Positions 16,921-25,792 of a stretch of 64,000 bases of DNA are shown here, one piece after another (the stretch's first letter is position 1; each line of letters opens with the position of its first letter). The notes beneath the pieces were generated by a model. The model did not search any database, was not told where the DNA came from, and worked only from the letters and a program-made list of their open reading frames with translations. The stretch is taken from positions 1,839,001-1,903,000 of the forward strand of contig NZ_JANJZA010000001.1 in NCBI RefSeq assembly GCF_026157035.1. The letters run 5' to 3'. The position numbers and the translations under genes are program-made. The stretch is from Sphingomicrobium nitratireducens. GTDB taxonomy: Bacteria; Pseudomonadota; Alphaproteobacteria; Sphingomonadales; Sphingomonadaceae.

Positions 16921-18938
16921 TGGCCGACGTGTTCCTTTCCTATGCCAGGGGTGACCAGCCCCGCGCGGAAAAGATCGCGGCTGCCATCGAGCAGGCCGGG
17001 CGCAGCGTGTGGTGGGACCGCCACCTCGTCGGCGGCCACGAATTCTCGCGCGACATCGAAAGCGCACTCGCCGATGCGCGCCATGTCCTCGTCCTGTGGT
17101 CGAAGGAGGCGGTGCAATCGCGCTGGGTCCGCGACGAAGCCAGCGAAGGTGCCGAACGCGCCAGCCTCGTCAGCGCGACCATCGACGGCACCCTGCCTCC
17201 CTTGGGTTTTCGACAGTTCCACACGGTCGACCTGTCGGGCTGGACAGACGGCGACCCGCTCCCCGACGGGCTCGCGGTCGCGCTCGGCCTGATCGACAAC
17301 GAGGCGGCGCACCCGCACGCCGAGCCGGCGCCCGCCACCCGCTCCAAACGCCCGCTTGCCTGGGCAGTCGGCGCGCTTGCCGGCCTCGCCGCAATCGGCG
17401 GCATCACCTATGTCGCCGCCCCCGGCCTGTTCGGCGGCGCCAGCGCAAGGGCGGACGGCGCACGCGTCGCCATTCTGCCCTTCGCGGTCGCGGGCGACGA
17501 GGCGCAAGCCTATCTCGGCCGCGGCGTCGCCGCCGCGATCGTCGACGGGTTGGCCGGGCTCGAGGGCCTGTCGATGCCGACGACCACGTCGACCTTCGCG
17601 ATTGCGTCGGAAGGGCTCACTGCCGCGGCCATGGCGGGCCGCCTCGACGTCGACCACCTCGTCGAAGGGGACGTCAGGATCATCGGGGACCAGGTCACGC
17701 TCACCGCGCGCCTCGTCGACCCGCAAGCCGACACACCGCTCTGGTCGAACAGCGTCTCAGGCGAACTCCACAAGCTCCCCACGCTCCAGCGCGAATTGAC
17801 CGCCTCGCTTGCCGCCGCGCTCCAGGCCCGGCTCGGCGTGGGCAGTGGCGATTGGCGCGCGGCGAGCGACGAGGTCGATCCCGAAGCGTACGACTATTAC
17901 CTGCGCGGCGTCGAACGGCTCCACAGCGCCTTCAACGCCAACGATTATGCCGAGGCCTACCGGCATTTCGCGCGCGCCCTCGAGCGACAGGAAGACTTCG
18001 CCGACGCCCATGCGCTCAAGGCGATGGCGATGCTGTGGACCGGTCCGCAAACCCTCTCTCTGTCCCCCGACGCCTTCCGCCGCGAGATGCGCGCTGCCAC
18101 CGACCGCGCGCTCGAACTCGACCCCGACAATCGCCTTGGCCAGATCGCGCGCGCGGGTCTCCTCTACCGCGACGAGGGCCGCGTCTCCGAAGCGCTCGCC
18201 ATCCTCCAGTCACTGGTCGACAAGGACCCGGACTTCGCCCTCGCCCAGGCCGAACTCGCCCGCGTCAAACTGGTCGCGGGCGATGCCGAGGGCGCCTTCG
18301 CCCATTTCCAGCGCGCAAGGCAGCTCGACCCCACCAACATCTATTTCCAGGTCGGCGGAGCCCATGCCCGCTATTTTACGGGCGATTACGACTTCGTCCG
18401 CCAGGAAGCCGCCGACTGCTCCTCCGATTGCACCACGATCCTGACAGCGTGGCTGGCCGCGATCGCCGCGCTGGCCAACGCTTCCGATGCGCGCCGCGAT
18501 ATCCCGGTGGTGCTCGAACGCCTACGCGAAGACCAGGGCGAAGCGCCCGACGCATTCTTCGCACGCTGGGAAAACCGACTGGAATCGATGACTCTGGGCG
18601 TGCCCAACACCGACCCCGACGGAACCTGTCGGCCCGGTTCCTACTACGCGGTCGCCTATTGCGCGCGGACCGTCTCGCCGGATCGCGCGCTCGACATGCT
18701 CGACGCGGTCGCGCAGAACGAGGCGCCGGACAATATCATCCGCATCCTCAACGACAGTCGAATGAGCCTGCCGGTCGAGGCCCGCGCCGACCCGCGCTAC
18801 CACGATTTCGTCAAGCGCCACCCGGCCATCGCGCGAATCATCGACTATCGCCGCAAGAACGGCGTTCTTGCCGGCCTGCCGATCGCGCCCGATGAAATCG
18901 CGAAGGAAAAAGCCCGTCTCGCGGCGAAGGGTTTCTGA
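16920..18938 (+). CDS. TIR-domain membrane protein with TolB-like and TPR-like region (paralogue 2)
   Basis: 672 residues with the same architecture as the preceding gene: TIR domain at 1-125 with 'FLSYARGDQP', 'SVWWDRHLVGGHEF' and Glu73 in 'WVRDEA'; a membrane helix at about 146-166; a TolB-like segment ('VAILPFAVAGDEA', 'HLVEGDVRIIGDQ') at about 180-305; then TPR-like helices and the shared C-terminal 'ARADPRYHDF' block. Identity is scattered along the whole length, so the pair arose by an old tandem duplication. Its ATG overlaps the upstream stop (TGATG), implying coupled translation and perhaps a hetero-oligomer. A run of cysteines around 'AADCSSDCTT' is absent from paralogue 1. It converges on the GGDEF-EAL gene three bases away. 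Confidence 0.85.
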   Translation: MADVFLSYARGDQPRAEKIAAAIEQAGRSVWWDRHLVGGHEFSRDIESALADARHVLVLWSKEAVQSRWVRDEASEGAERASLVSATIDGTLPPLGFRQFHTVDLSGWTDGDPLPDGLAVALGLIDNEAAHPHAEPAPATRSKRPLAWAVGALAGLAAIGGITYVAAPGLFGGASARADGARVAILPFAVAGDEAQAYLGRGVAAAIVDGLAGLEGLSMPTTTSTFAIASEGLTAAAMAGRLDVDHLVEGDVRIIGDQVTLTARLVDPQADTPLWSNSVSGELHKLPTLQRELTASLAAALQARLGVGSGDWRAASDEVDPEAYDYYLRGVERLHSAFNANDYAEAYRHFARALERQEDFADAHALKAMAMLWTGPQTLSLSPDAFRREMRAATDRALELDPDNRLGQIARAGLLYRDEGRVSEALAILQSLVDKDPDFALAQAELARVKLVAGDAEGAFAHFQRARQLDPTNIYFQVGGAHARYFTGDYDFVRQEAADCSSDCTTILTAWLAAIAALANASDARRDIPVVLERLREDQGEAPDAFFARWENRLESMTLGVPNTDPDGTCRPGSYYAVAYCARTVSPDRALDMLDAVAQNEAPDNIIRILNDSRMSLPVEARADPRYHDFVKRHPAIARIIDYRRKNGVLAGLPIAPDEIAKEKARLAAKGF

Positions 18939-18941
18939 CGC

Positions 18942-20681
18942 CTAGCGGCGCTTGTCGACGGCGACCGAGCGCTCGCGATAGTAGCGCAGCGCGTCCTCGG
19001 CGGGCAGCGGGCGCGCGAAGTGGTAGCCCTGGCCCGAGCCGCAGCCCAGCGCCGACAGGGTCGTTGCCAATTCCACGCTCTCGATCCCTTCGGCGGTAGT
19101 CGACATGCCGAGCGCCTCGGCAAGGCTCAGGATCGCGCGCACGATCGCCACGCTGTCCTGGTCCGACAGCATGTCGCGCACGAAGCTCTGGTCGATCTTG
19201 AGAACGTCGATCGGCAGTTTCTGGAGGTAGGCGAGGCTCGAATAGCCGGTGCCGAAATCGTCCATCGCCAGTGTCGTGTCGAGCGCCTTCAGTCCTTCGA
19301 ACACGCGCGTCGCACGGCTCGGGTCCTGAACGATCGCGCTTTCGGTCAGCTCGAGCCGCAGCCGGTTGCCCGGAATGCGGTGCGCGCGCATCGCGTCCTC
19401 GACGCAGCCCGCGACGTCGTCGCGCGCGATCTGGATCGCCGACAGGTTGACCGCGACGTAGAAGGGCAGTTTCTCGCCCACCGCGCGGTCCCACTCGGCC
19501 ATCGTCGCGGCCGCGCGGTCCATCGCCCAGCGACCGAGGTCGAGGATCAGCCCGCTCTCTTCGGCCACGGGGATGAATTCGCCCGGGCTGATCGGCCCGC
19601 GCTCCGCGTGCGTCCAGCGCGCCAGCGCCTCGTAACCCGCGACCGTGCCCGAGCGCAGGTTGATGAGCGGCTGGTAGTAGAGTTCGAGCTCGTCGCGATC
19701 GATCGCGCGCCGAAGCTCGGTCTCGATCGAGAAACGACGCCGCGCATCGGCGGCCTCGCCCGGCTCGTAGACGGTGGGCTTGCCGACCTGCTTGGCCTGC
19801 TTGACCGCGAACTGGGCGTTGCGGAAGAGTTCCTCGGCGTCCTGCTCGCCGTTCATCAGCGCGATGCCGATGGCGCAGTCGACCTTGATCTCGAGTTCGG
19901 ACAATTTGAACGGCGTCGAGAGCAATTCCTGGATGCGGGCGGCCGCGGCCAGCGCGTCCTGCACCCCGCGCTTGAGCGCCACGAGGATGCCGAACTCGTT
20001 GCCGCCCGTGCGGGCCAGCGTGTCGCCGGCACGCAGCGCGCTCATCAGGCGACGCGCGAAGGTGATCAGCAGTTCGTCGCCCGCAAGGCTGCCCATGCTC
20101 TCGTTGATGCGCGAGAAGCGCAGCACGTCGATCACCAGCACCGCGTGGTCGACCGAACGCGTCGGCATCTCGCCAAATTTCTCGATCGTCTCGGTGAAGG
20201 CGAGACGGTTGGGCAGGCCGGTCAGGCTGTCGCGCAGCATCTCGGCGCGCAGGTTGCGCTCGGCCTGCACCTCGACTGTCTTGTCGACGAGGCTGAGGAG
20301 GCAGCACGGCGTCCCGTCTTCCTGGGCATGGAGCGGGGCGAGCTTCAGCGTGAAGTGGCGGCTGCCGATCCCCTCGCCGTCCTGCAGCGCCAGTTCGCTC
20401 TTGGCGCCCGCCGGATCGGCGAGGAAGGCGCGCACGAAATCGCCCACCGGTCCCTCGCCATGGCTGTCCATCGCGTCCTTGGCAGGCGCCGCCGCGCCCG
20501 GCCCGCTGATCGCCTCGGCAAAGCGCGAGTTGAACGCGTAGACCCACAGTTTCTCGCCCTTTAGCCCGACCACCGTCGCCGCGATCGGCAACGCGTCGAG
20601 CAGCGCCTGATCGGACTGACGCTCGCGCGCGGGAAGCGCACGGGAATTCGTCTCCGGCACGTGGTGAGCGACAGCCTGCAT
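18942..20681 (-). CDS. PAS-like, degenerate GGDEF and EAL domain protein (probable c-di-GMP phosphodiesterase)
   Basis: 579 residues, soluble. Residues about 25-140 look like a PAS sensor. The GGDEF domain (about 145-305) has Gly-Gly-Asn-Glu-Phe at 226-230 in place of GGDEF, and the upstream 'NESMGSLAGDE' has lost the usual Gly-His, so cyclase activity is doubtful. The EAL domain is complete: Glu-Ala-Leu at 351-353, 'ELTES' at 446-450, 'DDFGTGYSSL' at 474-483, Lys495 in 'LKIDQSF', Glu531 in 'AEGIE' and Gln551 in 'GQGYHFARPLP'. It therefore should hydrolyse c-di-GMP, with the GGDEF part as a possible GTP-sensing regulator. It is convergent with the TIR pair. Confidence 0.92.
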   Translation of the reverse strand: MQAVAHHVPETNSRALPARERQSDQALLDALPIAATVVGLKGEKLWVYAFNSRFAEAISGPGAAAPAKDAMDSHGEGPVGDFVRAFLADPAGAKSELALQDGEGIGSRHFTLKLAPLHAQEDGTPCCLLSLVDKTVEVQAERNLRAEMLRDSLTGLPNRLAFTETIEKFGEMPTRSVDHAVLVIDVLRFSRINESMGSLAGDELLITFARRLMSALRAGDTLARTGGNEFGILVALKRGVQDALAAAARIQELLSTPFKLSELEIKVDCAIGIALMNGEQDAEELFRNAQFAVKQAKQVGKPTVYEPGEAADARRRFSIETELRRAIDRDELELYYQPLINLRSGTVAGYEALARWTHAERGPISPGEFIPVAEESGLILDLGRWAMDRAAATMAEWDRAVGEKLPFYVAVNLSAIQIARDDVAGCVEDAMRAHRIPGNRLRLELTESAIVQDPSRATRVFEGLKALDTTLAMDDFGTGYSSLAYLQKLPIDVLKIDQSFVRDMLSDQDSVAIVRAILSLAEALGMSTTAEGIESVELATTLSALGCGSGQGYHFARPLPAEDALRYYRERSVAVDKRR

Positions 20682-20737
20682 GAGGCCGACTTAAACGAAA
20701 GGGGTTAACGCCCCGTTGTCGCCGTCCTTAACCTGGA

Positions 20738-22987
20738 TCAATCGTCGTCGGACTTCTCGACCGGCGGCTCGAAGCGGTTCGACTGCGGAAAGCCCATCGG
20801 CGCCATCCGCCCGGCCGCCCCGCGCGCCACCTTCCAAGGCGACACGTCGCTCTCGGTGCGGTTGCGCTTGCCCCCGCCCATCGCCCAGCTCAGCCCGTCC
20901 TCGAGCCGGAACGCGATCGCATCGGAGAGGCCCCCGTCGCGGTAGCGCTGCAGCTGCACCCCGGCCCCGCGCCCCATCTCCTTCAATTCGTCGAGCCTAA
21001 ACACCAGGAGCTTGCGGTTCTCGCCCACCACCGCCACCGCGTCCGCGCCTTCGGGCACGGGCTTGAGCAGGTGCAATTTGTGCGGCGCCTTCAAGTTCAT
21101 CAGCTGCTTGCCCTTGCGCGTCTCGGCGATCACCTGCTCGCCCCGCGTCAGGAAGCCGCGCCCGTCCGACGCCGCGGTCAGCAGCTGCATCTGCGCGCTC
21201 ACCGGGAACATCGCGACAATCTCGACCTCCGCCTCGAGGTCGATCAGGAGCCGCACCGGCTCGCCGAACCCGCGCGCGCCCGGCAGCTTGTCGCCCCCCA
21301 GCGTGTAGACCCGCCCGTCCTCCGCCGCGACCAGCAGCTTGTCGGTCGTGTAGGCGTGGAAGTGGAGGAACGCCTCGTCGCCCTCGCGAAACTTCATCTC
21401 GGGGATCGCGGCCAGCTCGCCATGCCCCTTCATCGCCCGGATCCAGCCCTTCCTCGACAGGATCACCGTAATCGGCTCCTTCTCGATCATCTGGCTCCAG
21501 TCGAGGTCGCGCGGCGCCTCCTGCTCCTCGACCAGCGTACGCCGGGGATCGTCGGCATAGTCCTTCGCCAGCGCGCGCAAATCGGCCTTCAGCCTTTTCT
21601 TCTGCAGCCCCTCGTCGTCGACCAGCGCCTGCAGCCCCGCCCGCTCGAGCACCAGCGCGTCGCGCTCCTTGCCGAGCTCCATTTCCTCGAGCTTCCTCAA
21701 GCTGCGCAGCCGCATGTTGAGGATCGCCTCGGCCTGCCGGTCGGTCAGTTCGAACTCCGCGATCATCACCTGCTTGGGCTCGTCCTCGGTGCGGATGATC
21801 TCGATCACCCGGTCGAGGTTGAGGAACGCCTTCAAAAACCCCTCGACCAGCTCGAGCCGGTCGTCGATCTTTCCAATCCGGTGGACCGAGCGGTTGACCA
21901 GCACCTCGATCTGGAAGCGGATCCAGCTGAGCAGCGCTTCCTTCAGGCTCATCACGCCCGGCGTCCGCCCGTTCTCGAGCACGTTCAGGTTGAGCGAGAA
22001 GCGGCTCTCGAGGTCGGTCAGCTTGAACAGGCTCTCGAGCAGCAGTCCCTCGTCGACCGTCCGGCTCCTCGGCTCGAGCACGATGCGGATATCCTCCGCG
22101 CTCTCGTCGCGCACGTCGGCGAGGATCGGCAGCTTCTTGCTCGCGATGAGGTCGGCGATCTGCTCGATCAACTTGCCCTTGGCCACGCCATAGGGGATCT
22201 CGGAGACGACGAGGTGCCAGCCCCCGCCTTTCTCCTTCACCGTCTCGATCTTGGCGCGGATGCGGAAAGACCCCCGCCCCGTCACATAGGCCTTCTCGAT
22301 CGTCTTGGGATCGTCGACCAGCACGCCGCCCGTGGGAAAGTCCGGCCCCTTCACGTAATTCATGATCGTCGCGTCGAGCGCGCTCGGCGTATCGACCAGG
22401 TGCACCGCGGCCGCGACCAGCTCGCCCACATTGTGCGGCGGGATCGAGGTCGCCATCCCCACCGCGATCCCCGCCGCCCCGTTGGCGAGCAGGTTGGGAA
22501 ACAGCCCGGGAAACACCTCGGGCTCCTCTTCCTCGCCATTATAGGTCGCGCGGAACGGCACCGTTCCCTCGTCGAGCCCGTCCATCAACCGCATCGCGGT
22601 CTTGGTCAGCCGCGCCTCGGTATAGCGGTAGGCGGCCGCATTATCCCCGTCGATATTGCCGAAATTCCCCTGCCCCTCGACCAGCGGGTAGCGCAGCGAG
22701 AAATCCTGCGCCAACCGCACCATCGCGTCATAGACCGAGGCATCGCCGTGCGGGTGATACTTGCCGATCACGTCGCCCACCACGCGCGCGGATTTCTTGT
22801 ACGCCCCCGCCGGGTTCAGCTTGAGCAGCCGCATCGCCCACAAGAGGCGGCGGTGGACGGGTTTGAGGCCGTCTCTGACGTCCGGAAGCGAGCGGGCGGT
22901 AATCGTCGAGAGGGCGTAGACCAGGTAGCGGTCGGAAAGCGCGGCGGAGAAGGGTTCGTCGATGATGGCGGTGTCGGATTCGGTCAT
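20738..22987 (-). CDS. parC: DNA topoisomerase IV subunit A
   Basis: 749 residues, normal for alphaproteobacterial ParC. It cuts and rejoins DNA to unlink sister chromosomes, working with ParE, which is not in this window. '[17 protein letters not shown]' and '[13 protein letters not shown]' form the DNA-gate winged helix, and the catalytic Tyr lies in 'AYRYTEARL'. The C-terminal part is a shortened beta-propeller-like region rather than the full GyrA propeller, which supports ParC over GyrA. The C-terminus is acidic (Lys-Ser-Asp-Asp-Asp). Start codon ATG 22987. The low-GC block begins about 53 bases upstream. Confidence 0.95.
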   Translation of the reverse strand: MTESDTAIIDEPFSAALSDRYLVYALSTITARSLPDVRDGLKPVHRRLLWAMRLLKLNPAGAYKKSARVVGDVIGKYHPHGDASVYDAMVRLAQDFSLRYPLVEGQGNFGNIDGDNAAAYRYTEARLTKTAMRLMDGLDEGTVPFRATYNGEEEEPEVFPGLFPNLLANGAAGIAVGMATSIPPHNVGELVAAAVHLVDTPSALDATIMNYVKGPDFPTGGVLVDDPKTIEKAYVTGRGSFRIRAKIETVKEKGGGWHLVVSEIPYGVAKGKLIEQIADLIASKKLPILADVRDESAEDIRIVLEPRSRTVDEGLLLESLFKLTDLESRFSLNLNVLENGRTPGVMSLKEALLSWIRFQIEVLVNRSVHRIGKIDDRLELVEGFLKAFLNLDRVIEIIRTEDEPKQVMIAEFELTDRQAEAILNMRLRSLRKLEEMELGKERDALVLERAGLQALVDDEGLQKKRLKADLRALAKDYADDPRRTLVEEQEAPRDLDWSQMIEKEPITVILSRKGWIRAMKGHGELAAIPEMKFREGDEAFLHFHAYTTDKLLVAAEDGRVYTLGGDKLPGARGFGEPVRLLIDLEAEVEIVAMFPVSAQMQLLTAASDGRGFLTRGEQVIAETRKGKQLMNLKAPHKLHLLKPVPEGADAVAVVGENRKLLVFRLDELKEMGRGAGVQLQRYRDGGLSDAIAFRLEDGLSWAMGGGKRNRTESDVSPWKVARGAAGRMAPMGFPQSNRFEPPVEKSDDD

Positions 22988-23040
22988 GGCTTATGGGTAG
23001 CGACAGACCCCCAATGTGTCATGCGCTTGAATCGGATATT

Positions 23041-23946
23041 TCAGTCCGTTGCTTCCAACGAAAGAACGTGATTTGCAATCACCTCTGCACTTGGCATCGG
23101 TCGCAATCGTAATTCCTCGATGTCAGCCTGCTTTTCCAACGCGTCCAAAGCCTCATTGACCCGATCTCGACCGCCTTCATCCAACTCCGGGTCGTCTTTC
23201 TTCGGCACTTGAACAAGTAATTCATGTACACGACGAGAGAAGGTCCTTTTCTCCTGATCTCGCTCGATCGCTAAGTCCCAAAGCTTTCGCTTGATTGCGT
23301 TGGAAGAATGCCCTGTAAATTTCGGCTTCAAAAGTCCGAAGTTCGCTACCACTCGCGAGCCTGCAAAATCGATTCTCACGTCATGGCTCTTCTTCCTAGG
23401 CGTACCTCTCAAACCTCTGGCGAAACACGTCTCCAACCCTTGTCGCTCACGCGTGACAAGCTCAAATACCAGATGACCTAGGTCGCGATGGGAACTGGGT
23501 TCTCGATGGGAAGCATATGCTACAGGCGCCTCAAAATAGCGCTCTGTCATCACCGCCAAAAAATCTTTCTTGTAGAGTGAGGAAGTCTGACTCAGCCAAT
23601 TAATTGCTATGTCCGCAACCGTGCGCCCCTCGCCCCTCCGAACATCTCCTATGGTGACCCCGTTCAGTGGCGCTTCGGATGAAAGAACACTTTGGAAATT
23701 CCGATCAAGCTCGCTCTGAAAGTGAGTTCGGACTAACTCGAGCGCGTACTTAATAGCGCCGAAATCCTGACCATACAGGCACTCCAAACGCTCGAAAGCA
23801 TTCACGAATTCTAGATGTGCACCTTCCGCTGAAACGGCCAAAACTCCGACCACAAGCCTCTCACCCGATCCACGAATAGGCTGGTAGTAGATAGGTGCCC
23901 AATCGGCTTGGGCAAAATGGTCGGACCGTGGAAAATCTAAGGTCAT
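23041..23946 (-). CDS. Unknown protein paired with a HipA-like kinase (possibly DUF3037-like N-terminus)
   Basis: 301 residues from ATG 23946, which has GAGG at good spacing and follows the kinase stop by seven bases; an in-frame GTG 27 bases further up would overlap the kinase. No signal peptide or membrane helix. The N-terminus ('YYQPIRGSGERLVVGVLAV') recalls DUF3037 proteins, which are commonly encoded beside HipA-like kinases, but the match is only by pattern and the protein is about twice that size. The C-terminal half is helical and charged. Base composition is well below the neighbours, with codons such as AAT and TTA rare elsewhere in this window. It probably belongs to an acquired two-gene unit. 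Confidence 0.7.
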   Translation of the reverse strand: MTLDFPRSDHFAQADWAPIYYQPIRGSGERLVVGVLAVSAEGAHLEFVNAFERLECLYGQDFGAIKYALELVRTHFQSELDRNFQSVLSSEAPLNGVTIGDVRRGEGRTVADIAINWLSQTSSLYKKDFLAVMTERYFEAPVAYASHREPSSHRDLGHLVFELVTRERQGLETCFARGLRGTPRKKSHDVRIDFAGSRVVANFGLLKPKFTGHSSNAIKRKLWDLAIERDQEKRTFSRRVHELLVQVPKKDDPELDEGGRDRVNEALDALEKQADIEELRLRPMPSAEVIANHVLSLEATD

Positions 23947-23953
23947 AACATCC

Positions 23954-24742
23954 TCACACGAGGCTTCCGGCACCCAAAGATGCCTTTGAACACTTTGATA
24001 CGTGCATTTGTCGTTTATTCAGAAAACCTTCTGCCGCGTCCCGATCAGTCTCGGTTAGCAGATTCTCAATCTGTGATGCGCTTCGACAGGAGCCGACCCT
24101 CACGGACAAAATTTCGGCAACGAAAGCATCAATTTCCTTGCACTTCTTTTCGCGTTCGGCGTCATCCAACTCTGCCTTGAGCATTGCAGCAATTTTATTC
24201 CGGTATACCTTATCTTCGACCAAATCTGATGGTGTCCACTTATTGCCAGTTAGACAGTGACCGTGGTCAATAAGCCAGAATTCGTCGCTTCCACCGACAA
24301 GCAAATTTCCGCCATGGCGATCGATGTTTGCCACCCAAGTGTCAAAAGCAACTGTCGCGCTAATCCCTTTCCAAGCTCGCAAGTCACCGAGTAGCTTTTC
24401 TTTTGCCTCATCATTTGCCTCTTCGATCTGAAAAGCGACGTTCGGGACTTTCACATCGGCACTGGCGAAGCACAGCCGTCCTTCGCCAGATATGGGCCCG
24501 TTCTTCAAGTTTAGGCGGTCCGTTGGCGCATAAGCGAGAAATGCAGCGGGCACAGGAAGCTCTAGGGGCTCTGCGAGAGACGCGACAAACAATTCGTTCA
24601 ACAGCTGACGCTCATCAAGATCTTTGATGATCGCCTGAACCGTCTCCCCCTCAGAAAGAAGTATTTGGCCTCTATAGGTATCATTATAGGTCTTTTGTGT
24701 CAGTGGTTCCGCCCCAGCTAACACGGTCGCTAATTTTACCAC
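23954..24742 (-). CDS. HipA-like kinase (HipA_2 type) on a low-GC insert
   Basis: 262 residues from a GTG start at 24742 with a G-rich site upstream. Kinase features are visible: a probable ATP-binding Lys40 in 'QAIIKDL', the catalytic loop 'NIDRHGGNLLV' with Asp141 and Asn146, and the metal-binding Asp159 in 'WLIDHGH'. This is the compact HipA-like family, not the full-length HipA toxin of about 440 residues. The first 20 residues ('TYNDTYRGQILL') precede a glycine-poor loop. The substrate is unknown; classical HipA phosphorylates glutamyl-tRNA synthetase. There is no HipB-like HTH gene in the same orientation. GC here is about 42-50% by hand count. Confidence 0.78.
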   Translation of the reverse strand: MVKLATVLAGAEPLTQKTYNDTYRGQILLSEGETVQAIIKDLDERQLLNELFVASLAEPLELPVPAAFLAYAPTDRLNLKNGPISGEGRLCFASADVKVPNVAFQIEEANDEAKEKLLGDLRAWKGISATVAFDTWVANIDRHGGNLLVGGSDEFWLIDHGHCLTGNKWTPSDLVEDKVYRNKIAAMLKAELDDAEREKKCKEIDAFVAEILSVRVGSCRSASQIENLLTETDRDAAEGFLNKRQMHVSKCSKASLGAGSLV

Positions 24743-24835
24743 CCTCAGCCCCTCTACTTACTCGGCCGAGACTACCTAGATAAATATAGATCAAAGTACA
24801 ACTTGAAAGCGTTAAACGCACAACTTTAGAAAGCT

Positions 24836-24938
24836 GGGTCAGGGCGGCCTGACCCCGTCGGACGGGCTGGCCCTTGGGCCACCCGCCGGCCGAGCGGATT
24901 TCGGCTCTACGCCTAGCTCACGATTGCTCGCGCAATCG
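24836..24938. repeat. Cluster of three perfect hairpins at the edge of the low-GC insert
   Basis: The 255-base gap between the divergent kinase and HTH-like genes holds three inverted repeats. They are an 8-bp stem with GCGG loop (24836-24855), a 6-bp stem with TT loop (24868-24881) and a 7-bp stem with TCGC loop (24921-24938). Composition flips here from AT-rich (before 24830) to GC-rich. None has a T tract. They could be a mobile-element scar, a folded leader or a protein-binding site. Confidence 0.6.
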
Positions 24939-24997
24939 CTTCGCTACGCTCGGCGAAATTGCTGTCCTACAGCCAACCAAATAGGTTAGGAGACGGC

Positions 24998-25711
24998 ATG
25001 GGCGCGCCTTCTTCTTCTGCCGACGATGTGTCCTATCTCGTCGCGCTCGGGCGGCGCGACGGGTTTACGCCCAGGAAACGCGCGCGGTTTCTCGATCGGC
25101 TGGCGTGCGGGGCGGTGGTGTCGGCGGCGGCGCGCTATGCCGGGATTTCGCCCGGGGCCGCCTACCGGCTGCGCGCGCGCTGCTACCTCTTTTCCGCCGC
25201 CTGGGACGCCGCGATCGAGCTGGCCCGCGCCCCGCTCGCCGACGCGCTCTACGAACGCGCCGTGCTCGGCGTCACCTCGACCTATTTCCGCGACGAGAAT
25301 ACGGGCGAAATCCACCGCCACGCCCACGACAATCGCCTCGCCTTCGCCGTCCTCACCCGCCTCGATGCCCACGCCCGCGCCGCGCGCCACGCGCTGCGGC
25401 AAGAGGACGGCGCCGACGAGGAGGTCGAGATCGCGGACAATATCCGCGCCCACTGGGACGCCTTCCTCCTCGCCCTCGACCGCGCCGACGAGGACGCCCT
25501 CATGGCAATCGCCGAAGGCCACTCGCCGCCCGCCCCAGAGGACGGGGACGAGGACGAGGACGGGGACGCCGCCCCCCTCTTCTACGCCCCCAAAGACGAC
25601 GGCGACGACGCTCCGCAAGCGGCAGGGGACCACCCCCCGACCCACCGTGGACTTTCTGCACTTCGCGAGGGGAAATCCTCCTACGCCCCGCCCCGGCAAG
25701 ACGCGCCGTGA
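24998..25711 (+). CDS. Hypothetical protein with a helix-turn-helix-like N-terminus and acidic tail
   Basis: 237 residues from ATG 24998 with AGGAG upstream. Residues about 25-60 ('RFLDRLACGAVVSAAARYAGIS', pattern L-A-x-G-x-V-x-x-A-A-x-x-A-G-I-S) look like a helix-turn-helix of the terminase-small-subunit or resolvase kind. A middle helical section contains 'LARAPLADALYERAV' and 'FRDENTGEIHRH'. The C-terminal third is low-complexity and acidic ('EDGDEDEDGD'), then Pro-rich. GC is that of the host chromosome, so it is probably not part of the low-GC unit. DNA binding is an inference only. Confidence 0.65.
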   Translation: MGAPSSSADDVSYLVALGRRDGFTPRKRARFLDRLACGAVVSAAARYAGISPGAAYRLRARCYLFSAAWDAAIELARAPLADALYERAVLGVTSTYFRDENTGEIHRHAHDNRLAFAVLTRLDAHARAARHALRQEDGADEEVEIADNIRAHWDAFLLALDRADEDALMAIAEGHSPPAPEDGDEDEDGDAAPLFYAPKDDGDDAPQAAGDHPPTHRGLSALREGKSSYAPPRQDAP

Positions 25712-25792
25712 GCGACTTCTCGCGCACAAGCGAATTGAACCCGCGCGCTGCCCGCCCTATAGCCCGCGCTCAACCTTACGAGCGGGAACCCC

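Noticed and set aside
14908-18938. TIR genes as a Thoeris defence system
   Set aside because: No ThsA-like SIR2 or macro-domain gene is nearby, and the TIR proteins have membrane and TPR parts unlike ThsB.
21071-23071. A 666-residue open frame on the strand opposite parC
   Set aside because: It lies fully antisense to a well-conserved gene, has no ribosome site and is rich in His, Arg and Asp as expected for a GC-rich shadow.
24998-25711. The HTH-like protein as a HipB antitoxin for the HipA-like kinase
   Set aside because: It is divergent, has different GC content, and is longer than and unlike HipB.
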